Below are positions 54,261 through 64,000 of a DNA stretch of 64,000 nt, one piece after another; positions within the stretch are counted from its first letter, which is position 1, and each line of letters opens with the position of its first letter. The notes below the pieces were generated by a model. It did not search any database. It was given only the letters and a program-made list of their open reading frames with translations, and was not told the DNA's origin. This stretch comes from Pisaster brevispinus (lineage: Eukaryota; Echinodermata; Asteroidea; Forcipulatida; Asteriidae). Position numbers and translations under genes: made by a program. The stretch is taken from the NCBI GenBank assembly GCA_023634235.1, contig JAMKCF010000001.1:32265272-32329271 (forward strand), given 5' to 3'.

Positions 54261-55466
54261 CTCTGGAAAATTCTGAAATGTGAAAGTTCTGGCACCAAGA
54301 GCTATAAGAACAAAGAGTCCGTAGTTTGATATCCGTACCAGCTATAGGGCTGACAATTTGTATACTTACTAAGTTCTGGCCCTGGGTTTATATTCTTGCC
54401 TTAAATAATATATATCTTGTCTAACTTCTAAGTTACTTGGCCCCAAAGTAGTCACTTTATTCAACATTGCGCGTTTTTTAATATTATTTTCGGGGTCACA
54501 CTGTGACCACATGCGAGCCACATAGATCACAAATCTCAGATATATCATCTATAGGTGCATCTCTATTACGAAAATCAATTATGAGCACAAACAAAAACTA
54601 TTGCTAAAGGATTGGCACTCCTCCAAAGTTGGGTTCAGGTGAGAACAAATCCAAAAACACCCCTTCCATCATGCGCGTGGACCCCCCCCCCCCCCCCCCC
54701 GCGGACAATGACATTTTGAAAAAGTAGGTAAACATGTACGTTAGGTCAACTTATATTCAGAATTTCAGCTTAGGTACTCATGACTTTCCTGGTGGGGTCA
54801 CATTTTGAAAATTGCACTATTTATAACGACTTTTAACTTGATTTGGCATTCTTTATCACGCAATATTGACACCTTTTCAAAGACTTGTCATGCCATGCCC
54901 ATAATTTAGATCCATCTCAAAGTTACCAAGTTATCAGATGAGTTGTAAACATAATTTTTTACAGCTGGAAGAGTAAAATCATACTTGTAGCCGTGTGCAA
55001 GCAAGTCATAAGATAAAGAGACCATGTGGCCACGAAATACATAATGGTGCTATTCGACATAAGTATCATATAGCAAATTTTGTTAAGGACATGCAAAGGA
55101 AATAATAAGACCGCGGTACGCACCCATAATGTTAAAAAGCTTACAATTTTGTCAGTTTTTAAGATTCGAGTGGGAAATTATGTAATGAAAGGCAAGCTTT
55201 AGAAAACATTTGAGGCGTCGAGTATAGGTCTTTATAGAAAAAAGAGGGGGACAAAGTATTAGGGAAAAAAACTGCAGAAATGTGGGTGCCGGATGGAATA
55301 CAGGAGGGGAGGGTGTGAGATAGAGAGGGGAGACAGCATGACCAGGCACTGCTCTGCCCAACTAGTCTGCAGCGAAGTAGCGAACACTCTAAAATTGTAT
55401 TTGTCAAATTGACCAAAAAAAAATTGTCCTGCGCAATGTCTCATACGACTTACTAAAACAAGTCAA

Positions 55467-58396
55467 ACTAGACATTAGGTGTTTGTGAACAAACACAAAG
55501 CTGTTCCGTTTTGTTTTGCTTTGATTAAACGATCCAGACATTTAAAATGAGCCTAAGTTCAAGATTGAACGATATGGTTCCACTTCCGGTTGACCCGGAA
55601 GTAAAGGTCAACATGGGGTAAGGGTAACCCAAGGCTTATCTTCAATGCTCAAAGGGTTTAAAACTGAAAAAAAATTGAAAATCGGCTGAGTAGTTCTTGA
55701 GATATGGTCTCACTTCCGGTTTACCCAGAAGTAAAGGTCAACATTGGGTCACGGTAACACATGGCTAATCTTCAATGCCCAAAGATTCTATCACTGAAAA
55801 TAAATTGAAAATGGGTTGTGTAGTTCTTGAGATATGGTCCCACTTTCGGTTGACCCGGAAGTAAAGGTTAACATGGGGTCACGGTATCCTAAGTTCAGTC
55901 TTCAATGCTCGAAGGGTCTATAACTGAAAAGAACATGTACATGGGTTGTGTAGTTCTTGAGATAATGCACTGCAGAGGCAATGTTTTTTACTCTAAATTT
56001 TGTTATTGAGGAACAGGTCTTACAAGCTAGCATGTATACCAATCCTGTGACGGTTACACGGTTAACCAACCGATCAACCGGTTAAACGTTTACATTTTTA
56101 CAGTTCGGATAAGCATAAAACAATTGAATCGAAAATTGCTAAACATTGACTATGAATTTGCTTATTCAAAATCAAATCGCTTATTCGGAATCAATTCGCT
56201 TATTCAGAATCAAAATGCTTATTCACAATCAATTAGCTTACTCGGAATAATTTCGCTCATTCAAAATCAATTTGCTTATTCAGAATCATTGCTGATTCAT
56301 AACCATTTTGCCTATTCGTAACCATTTCGCCAAGTCGTAAGCATTATGCTTGTTGATAAAGATTGTGAAGTTTCTTTAAATACACTTAACACTACATCAT
56401 TCAATGATTCATCACAAGACGCATGAATGATAGTACCATTTCGATGTTCATTCATAAAATGTGTATGCCGTGTAAACTTCCAAATCTCAGGCAGGTGTAT
56501 TCATCCATGCACGGTTGCTTTTACGGTATGGCTTATTCGGAATCAATTCGCTTATTCAAAATCAATTCGCTTATTGTTATCAATTCGCTTATTCGAAATC
56601 AATTCGCTTATTGGTATCAATTCGCTCTTTCGAAATCAATTCGCTTATTCAGAATTAAAACGCTTATTCAGAATCAATTCGCTAACTCGGATTAATTTCG
56701 CTCATTCTAAATCAATTTGCTTATTCAGAATCAATTCGCATATTCAGAATTAAAATGCTTATTCAGAATCAATTTGCTTACTCGGAATAATTTCGCTCAT
56801 TTGAAATCAATTTGCTTATTTAAAATCAAATGGCTTATTCGGTATCAATTCGCTTATTTGGAATCAATTCGCTTACTCAAAATAGAATGAATGATAGTAC
56901 CATTTCGGTACTTATGAATGATAGTACCATTTCGATGTTCATTCATAAAACGTTTATGCCGTGTAAACTTCCAAATCTCAGGCAGGTGTATTCATCCGTG
57001 CACGGTCGTTTTTTGTAAATTTTATGCACAGGCTTAATTTAAAGCTAAATGCTGTTGTATTAAAATCGTAATTGTAAAACTTTGTGTGCCCTTTATTACC
57101 GATCGAGTTTGTTATTTTCGTATGGCATGAATAGTAAAAAATTTATGGGACATGAGTTATTGTTAATTTTGGCTTTTGACCCCAAATCCAACACTGACCC
57201 TATAGCCATGGAAAAGGTAATTTCACGTTTTTATACATTATTTCCCCACTCAGCTCTAATTCTTGCCCTATTGCATCCCCACCAAGTGTTTTGTCTGCTA
57301 GACGGTGATTTCCCAAAGTAATGCGTTCGCACAAGAACCTTAAAAACGTGGTTTCAGGCGAATGGGTAGCCTTGTTTCCTTCACGATTGTGCTTCAAGTA
57401 ATGCGTTTGCATAAGAAACCTAAAAGATCGTTTTCCGGTGAACGGGACCCAAACGCGGACAAGTCTGCTACGCGGGCAACGTCGTCCCACACACGGCGTT
57501 CTATTTTTCTACGTTCACGCTGCTGATACCTGAGTAACGATAAGATCTGAGCGGACACACGACGCTCTGCGCTGAGAGCAAGACAACTCGATTCTTGTGA
57601 ATGAAAGTAGACTTGCGTTAGTCGGCGCAGGAATGACTCTTTACAATACACTCTTATACAAACAACGCAAAAACACGGGTCACAAATGGGTAGGACTTGA
57701 TCAAGTTTTTAAAAAAGCAAGCAAGAGCGCCGTTAAACTGGTATAGCGCCCTCATTTGTTTAAAAAAATTAGAGCTTGACTCCTTTTTTATTTATAAACT
57801 CACAGATTATAGGCAAAGTACCCGTGGCGTTAAATTTGCCTGAGAATTTGGGGTTTTTTTTACTGACAATGTTTTGGTAAGTTTTGATGCTTTTAAACTG
57901 AAGTTCAATAAAATCTTTCTTGTTTTAAGAAACATTTGTGTAATCTAGGACGTTAAATTTGAGCTTAATTGAAAAAATATGTTTCTAGAAGTCGGATTTG
58001 ATTCGACTATCTCCATGTGTTTTGTGCACGGGCGAAAATGCGCAATAAATGACGTCATTATGACGTCGTTCGTTGTTTTAGGCCGGAAAGCACATCTACA
58101 GTATCTCATAAGTCTAAAACTAAAAAAAGTTTGACGATCGGCGGTATACTTTTTGAGATATGGTGCTTACAAGGCTGGCTAATTAAATATTCACGTCGCT
58201 CTAAAGTGGCTAATTAATTAAGAATTTTAACAACTATCACAATAAATGTTAAGTTTATGTACTAAGCTTCAATTTGATATATGACCAAACCCCTTCATAT
58301 TTAAACATTAGGATATTTGGTGTATACAAAAAACGTGTACAAATGTTATGGGATTTAGGTGGAAACAAAGAATAATAATAATAATAATAATAAAAA
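55467..58396 (+). mobile_element. Unidentified hairpin-ended element, copy V (first half of a 2.9-kb tandem)
   Basis: The 5' end is ACTAGACATTAG with hairpin GTGTTTGT/ACAAACAC (55479-55496) and GCTGTTCCG. Three CTTCCGG...AAGTAAAGGTCAAC blocks follow at 55566, 55711 and 55842, then a 19-bp minisatellite and a unique-looking body. It ends in an (AAT)n tract directly joined to copy VI, with no 3' hairpin of its own. Confidence 0.75.
56155..56885 (+). repeat. 19-bp minisatellite in copy V
   Basis: Units are variants of CGCTTATTCGGAATCAATT, in two blocks either side of a conserved spacer with GCCGTGTAAACTTCCAAATC. Because 19 is not a multiple of 3, the open frames across it rotate and are not coding. 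Confidence 0.85.
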
Positions 58397-61360
58397 CTAG
58401 ACATTAGGTGTTTGTGAACAAACACTAAGCTGTTCCGTTTTGTTTTGCTTTGATTAAACGATCCAGACATTTAAAATGAGCCTAAGTTCAAGATTGAACG
58501 ATATGGTCCCACTTCCGGTGACTCAGAAGTAAAGGTCAACATGGGGTCACGGTAACCCAAGGCTTATCTTCAATGCTCAAAAGGTTTATAACTGAAAAGA
58601 AATTGAACATGGGTTGTGTAGTTCTTGAGATATGGTCCCACTTTCGGTTGACCCGGAAGTAAAGGTTAACATGGGGTCACGGTATCCTAAGTTCAGTCTT
58701 CAATGCTTGAAGGGTCTATAACTGAAAAGAACATGTACATGGGTTGTGTAGTTCTTGAGATGTTGCACTGCAGAGGCAATGTTTTTTATCACAAGCGCAT
58801 TTGTCTTAACGGCTTTTTTTACTCTAAATTTTGTTATCGAGGAACAGGTCTCACAAGCTAGCATGTATACCAATCCTGTGACGGTTACACGGTTAACCAG
58901 CCGATCAACCGGTTAAACGTTTACATTTTTACGGTTCGGATAAGCATAAAACAATTCAATCGAAAATTGCTAAACATTGACTATGAATTTGCTTATTCAA
59001 AACCAAATCGCTTATTCGGAATCAATTCGCTTATTCAAACTCAAATCACTTATTTGGAATCAATTCGCTTATTCTGAATAAATTCGCTTATTCAGAATCA
59101 AAACGCTTTTTCACAATCAATTTGCTTACTCGGAATAATTTCGCTCATTCAAAATCAATTTGCTTATTCAGAATCATTGCTGATTCATAACCATTTTGCC
59201 TATTCATAACCATTTCGCCAAGTCGTAAGCATTATGCTTGTTGATAAAGATTGTGAAGTTTCTTTAAATACACTTAACACTACATCATTCAATGATTCAT
59301 CACAAGACGCATGAATGATAGTACCATTTCGATGTTCATTCATAAAATGTGTATGCCGTGTAAACTTCCAAATCTCAGGCAGGTGTATTCATCCGTGCAC
59401 TGTTGCTTTTACGGAATGGCTTATTCGGAATCAATTCGCTTATTCAAAATCAATTCGCTTATTGGTATCAATTCGCTTATTCGAAATCAATTCGCTTATT
59501 CAGAATTAAAACGCTTATTCAGAATCAATTTGCTTACTCGGAATAATTTCGCTCATTCTAAATCAATTTGCTTATTCAGAATCAATATGCATATTCAAAA
59601 TTAAAACGCTTATTCAGAATCAATTTGCTTACTCTGAATAATTTCGCTCATTTGAAATCAGTTTTCTTATTTAAAATCTAATTGCTTATACGGTATCAAT
59701 TCGCTTATTTGGAATCAATTCACTTATTCAAAATCGAATGAATGATAGTACCATTTCGGTACTTATGAATGATAGTACCATTTCGATGTTCATTCATAAA
59801 ACGTTCATGCCGTGTAAACTTCCAAATCTCAGGCAGGTGTATTCATCCGTGCACGGTCGTTTTTTGTAAATTTTATGCACAGGCTTATTTTAAAGCTAAA
59901 TGCTGTTGTATTAAAATCGTAATTGTAAAACTTTGTGTGCCCTTTATTACCGATCGAGTATGTTATTTTCGTATGGCATGAATAGTAAAAAATTTATGGG
60001 ACATGAGTTATTGTTAATTTTGGCTTTTGACCCCAAATCCAACACTGACCCTATAGCCATGGAAAAGGTAATTTCACGTTTTTATACATTATTTCCCCAC
60101 TCAGCTCTAATTCTTGCCCTATTGCATCCCCACCAAGTGTTTTGTCAGCTAGACGGTGATTTCCCAAAGTAATGCGTTCGCACAAGAACCTTAAAAACGT
60201 GGTTTCAGGCGAATGGGTAGCCTTGTTTCCTTCACGATTGAGCTTCAAGTAATGCGTTTGCATAAGAAACCTAAAAGATCGTTTTCCGGTGAACGGGACC
60301 CAAGCGCGGACAAGTCTGCTACGCGGGCAACATCGTCCCACACACGGCGTTCTATTTTTCTACGTTCACGCTGCTGATACCTGAGTAACGATAAGATCTG
60401 AGCGGACACACGACGCTCTGCGCTGAGAGCAAGACAACTCGATTCTTGTGAATGAAAGTAGACTTGCGTTAGTCGGCGCAGGAATGACTCTTTATAATAC
60501 ACTCTACATACAAACAACGCAAAAACACGGGTCACAAATGGGTAGGACTTGATCAAGTTTTTAAAAAAGCAAGCAAGAGCGCCGTTTAACTGGTGTAGCG
60601 CCCTCATTTGTTAAAAAAATTAGAGCTTGACTCCTTTTTTATTTATAAACTCACAGATTATAGGCAAAGTACCCGTGGCGTTAAATTTGCCTGAGAATTT
60701 GGGGTTTTTTTTTACTGACAATGTTTTGGTAAGTTTTGATGCTTTTAAACTGAAGTTCAATAAAATCTTTCTTGTTTTAAGAAACATTTGTGTAATCTAG
60801 GACGTTAAATTTGAGCTTAATTGAAAAAATATGTTTCTAGAAGTCGGATTTGATTCCACTATCTCCATGTGTTTTGTGCACGGGCGAAAATGCGCAATAA
60901 ATGACGTCATTATGACGTCGTTCGTTGTTTTAGGCTGGAAAGCACATCTACAGTATCTCATAAGTCTAAAACTAAAAAAAGTTTGACGATCGGCGGTATA
61001 CTTTTTGAGATATGGTGCTTACAAGGCTGGCTAATTAAATATTCACCTCGCTCTAAAGTGGCTAATTAATTAAGAATTTTAACAACTATCACAATAAATG
61101 TTAAGTTTATGTACTAAGCTTCAATTTGATATATGACCAAACCCCTTCATATTTAAACATTAGGATATTTGGTGTATACAAAAAACGTGTACTAATGTTA
61201 TGGGATTTAGGTGGAAACAAAGAATAATAATAATAATAATAAAAATAATAAAAATCTCGACGAAAACAAAACCTGTTCCGACAGTAAGTCGGAACAGCTA
61301 ATAATAAAAATCTCGACGAAAACAAAACCTGTTCCGACAGTAAGTCGGAACAGCTAATGA
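58397..61360 (+). mobile_element. Unidentified hairpin-ended element, copy VI (second half of the tandem)
   Basis: It is nearly identical to copy V from the 5' hairpin (58408-58425) through the (AAT)n tract. It has two instead of three CCGG blocks (58510, 58642). It carries two tandem 3' hairpins, CTGTTCCGAC/GTCGGAACAG, at 61273-61297 and 61329-61353, each followed by CTAAT. The inner 5' motif GCTGTTCCG is the inverse of the 3' CGGAACAGC. Confidence 0.75.
58985..59740 (+). repeat. 19-bp minisatellite in copy VI
   Basis: It has the same units and the same interrupting spacer as in copy V, with a different unit count and order, so the arrays changed after the duplication. Confidence 0.85.
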
Positions 61361-62407
61361 AGGCCATTACTAGTAACAATTTGTCAGATCCGACTTGAAA
61401 ATATTTGTCGTGTGACAAGAGGAGAAACCTGTCTCATACGACTAATCTATAGTCAAGTGACTTTCGCGCTTAGTAACCCTATGTCTGACTAATTACACAT
61501 TAATCATTAAAATAATTAGCTGCAACAAATTAAAACTAGTCATATCAAAACCTGACAACACATTAGTAACAGCAGTGGCAAATCCCAGGGAACTGGACGG
61601 GGGGGGGGGGGGCGCTGCTGGCTTTAGGTGAATGAGGTTGAAGAGGGATCACAAGAAAGCTGAATGTGAAGGGTATTGCGGAACCACAAATGCTGCTCCT
61701 GGGATTTGTCAGTGGGTCTGATGATAATGGATGATCATATACTCAAGCCTGTAAGAAAGACAATAGGACAAATGATTCAACATTTCATAAAAGTAGTTTA
61801 ATAAATAAAATTCACTGCTCTTTCAACTGCAACAATACAAATCACATTATTCTAAAAGTAAATTGGATCAAAACAACTATGGTAAATTCAACTTCATCAG
61901 TACAAATCACATAGATTAAAAAATAAATAAACAAATAAAAACCACAAATTCAATTACCAATGACGGGACCAATATGCACAATGTGAAGTCAACAAATTGT
62001 ACAGCACCGAAGGGTTGTTTCTCCAGAAAGTGTGATAAGATTGAGATTTTACTTCATTACATTATTAGACCAACCTATTACAAGCCCCCCTCCCCCAGCC
62101 TACTGTACAATACAAGCAGCTCTCCAATGCTGCACTATTCGAATGTGGATGTAACAATTAAACTCATACAAACTTGAAGTTTTAAGTGTGGAACCCTCTT
62201 TACAATGCAATAAACGTTCAGCAAAAGGACAAGCCAAGGTGTCCAACAGACTGAGCAGACCTGGGCCCAATTTCATATATTTTAACACTCTATGATGTAA
62301 ATTTTGAATCTTTTTTGGGTATCTATATGTGACAACACCCTGGTGTCAATTTTAACACCCCAGTTTAGCAGTGCAGGCTTCAAATTATCCTGAATGTTTA
62401 GAATTAC

Positions 62408-62609
62408 CTTTTGGTAGAATGTCAAAATAATTAAGACAAGAAGGGTGGGCCAGGTTGAAGACATAGAATCCTGCAAGATACATGCTGATAGCGGACAGCA
62501 GGTCTTCAGAAGAACACACAACAACACCATCAATTTCAAGATGAAATGAAGTTGATGAGAGTTGACTCGGTCCATCCCCTTGAGTTATGATAGATGGTCT
62601 TCCCTCTGA
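62408..62609 (-). CDS. Probable internal exon of an unidentified gene
   Basis: Acceptor TTTTTCTAATTACAG and donor CCAAAAG|GTAATT flank 202 bp open throughout in one frame (67 codons plus one base). It encodes FHLEIDGVVVCSSEDLLSA then MYLAGFYVFNLAHPSCLNYF. The pattern of hydrophobic positions and the YVFN(L/I).(Y/H)P phrase remind me of uncharacterised animal proteins, often annotated as SAM-domain-like, that share a similar C-terminal stretch; this is recall, not a search result. A possible terminal exon lies at about 62100-62256 in compatible phase (GLLSLLDTLACPFAERLLH then a stop), but it is weak. No start exon was identified. Confidence 0.5.
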
Positions 62610-64000
62610 CTGTAATTAGAAAAATTACATAAATTAAATAATATTTAGCTTGGCACCTGTACAAAAAATTGAGCTTTGGTCACTATAACCTGTGGTGAAG
62701 GTGGTGGAAGGAGTGATTGGTGCAACCAATCAAGGCTGCAAGGGCAAGTAGTCTGGTCCTATTGCAAGTCAACAAACTCATTTGCTTAAAGGGACATCAC
62801 ATAATTAGTGACCATACAAACTTATCTGGTAGAAAGCACTGGAGAGCTGCTGATAGTATAAGACATAACTTTTCACTCCAAATGTTTTAATCTGGGTATG
62901 AAATGTTCCTCAGGCATCGAAAGCACACAATCCGATGTCAACAGGGGTGGGGGAATTTTTGTAATTGTTTTCTAGATAATGATGACCGGTTGAGCCAGAA
63001 TTTTTACTTGACAACTTAACAAGCTCTGCTATAAGTCTGCTAGTGCTTCTATAAAATTAAAATTGGATCCCTCTGCAGTGTCATGTTTTTATCTTGTTCT
63101 TGAAATCTATACTGTAAAATTCTATTCCTTGTATTGATCTCTTTTGAGTGAAAATTTCTTTTTTGTTTTGTTGTGGAAAATAAATGAACCTTGAACCTTG
63201 AACGGTCGTCGGAATGCGTGTGACAAGCCATGAAAAAGTTCATTTAATTTAAAAATGTTTATTTAACACAAACACAGCTGGCTTATAGCTTCCCTCACAA
63301 TACAATAATTTTTACATTTAAATCTATAGACCCCTTGAACAACGATAAATAAATCTTACCTGTTTTAGTCTCTACACTAGTAGTACTACTAGTAGTAGTA
63401 CGAGCTTGTTTACACCATCAAAACAACGGACGTTCATTCTAGTAATTACAGCTAGCTGCACAGCGCTGCTAGAGAGTGCATCCGAACATGGTACATAGGT
63501 TAGACGTGACCACCTGTTTTTGACCAATTACTTTTCGTAACAGCATATGACTAATAAAACTTAGCCAAACTATCAGCTTCTGACAATGGCGGATTTGTCA
63601 ACGTACTAAACAGATTTGTTCTGCACACAACGTATTCGTCAAAGACTCTGGACTGAGCAAACTTTGTCATTTTGACTAACTTATGAGCCCAAATGACAAA
63701 TACAATTTTAGAGTGAAGTGTTAAAAGGAGTGTGGGAAATTTGAAATTATTTCCAGTTGTAGCCATCGAGAGATGAAACCTGGCTCCAGTGTGGTCTCTG
63801 ATAATGAACCATGACTGTTTGTTGTTTATTAGTTGGAGACAAAGGTCTCTGTCTTTTGAACAATCAGTAGGCGATGGAACTCTTCGTGACACCATCAAAA
63901 AAAAATCACACACTTATGCCATCAGGCACTTTTCAAGTGTCCGTTTGATATTTTGCGTGTAATACGTGTTTTTTGAGAACACAATCATGTTTAAATCGCC
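62610..64000. other. Right-edge region, no supported gene
   Basis: It holds an R1-like repeat fragment (about 62790-63000), an AT-rich stretch and a possible minus-strand donor ACTAAAACAG|GTAAGA at 63359. That could end a non-coding first exon of the 62.5-kb gene. A 120-codon minus-strand frame at 63551-63913 is unrecognised. Confidence 0.4.

Larger units (their letters stand above)
49653..55460. other. Repeat-rich intergenic DNA downstream of ACTL6A
   Basis: It contains the ACTL6A 3' UTR, a MITE (49723-50041), a tRNA-like fragment near 50880-50960, an R1 repeat (51780-52163), homopolymer tracts and a YY1-motif repeat (53925-54260). I see no supported exon. Confidence 0.5.

Noticed and set aside
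56423..59604. Repetitive open frames with the pattern AYSESIRLF / RLFRINSL
   Set aside because: Translation of the 19-bp minisatellite in rotating frames; the unit length is not a multiple of three and units differ by frame-changing variants.
63551..63913. 120-codon minus-strand frame as a gene
   Set aside because: Sequence composition is not protein-like, no family was recognised and there are no convincing splice partners.

Overview
The window is animal nuclear DNA. Its genes are split into many short exons with GT-AG introns, the intergenic DNA is AT-rich, and SINEs, LINE 3' ends, MITE-like elements and minisatellites are everywhere. The proteins read like vertebrate orthologues and the repeat style fits a marine invertebrate deuterostome. 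An echinoderm such as a sea star is my best guess; this is inference, because no marker of a particular species was recognised.

Layout. (1) About 1.57-17.9 kb, minus strand: most of an F-box/leucine-rich-repeat gene. Its upstream coding exon alone encodes about 1270 residues of low-complexity sequence with a small Cys4 zinc ribbon. It is followed by a linker exon, an F-box exon and six LRR exons, and the gene runs off the left edge. (2) 21.2-27.7 kb, plus strand: a complete nine-exon SLC37A4 orthologue (ER glucose-6-phosphate/phosphate antiporter), 430 residues. (3) 31.8-49.65 kb, plus strand: a complete thirteen-exon ACTL6A orthologue (BAF53/BAP55, the actin-related subunit of SWI/SNF, INO80 and TIP60 complexes), 429 residues, with one GC-AG intron. 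(4) 49.7-62.4 kb: repeat-dominated, with no gene I can support. (5) 62.4-62.6 kb, minus strand: one probable exon of a protein I could not identify. All exon phases in genes 1-3 were checked by hand and join in frame. The three genes have unrelated jobs (ubiquitin-ligase adaptor, ER metabolite transport, chromatin remodelling), and nothing suggests co-regulation beyond proximity.

The most unusual material is non-genic. ACTL6A intron 11 (about 6 kb) and the 55.4-61.4 kb region hold head-to-tail copies of an unidentified element family. Each copy starts with a short hairpin whose stem sequence differs between copies while pairing is kept. In the copies where both ends can be read, the 3' end carries a second hairpin whose sequence matches the motif just inside the 5' end. 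The bodies contain diverged repeats of roughly 130-150 bp with a CCGGAAGT palindrome followed by AAGGTCA and TGACGTCA motifs, or a 19-bp minisatellite. This architecture resembles non-autonomous Helentron/HINE rolling-circle elements, but no Rep/helicase is present and the assignment is a hypothesis. Also notable are a seven-copy 72-bp array in ACTL6A intron 3, each unit carrying a near-consensus CTCF-like core, a 536-bp foldback element with an 8-bp target duplication, and a 1.05-kb Tc1/mariner-type element with 26-bp perfect inverted repeats.
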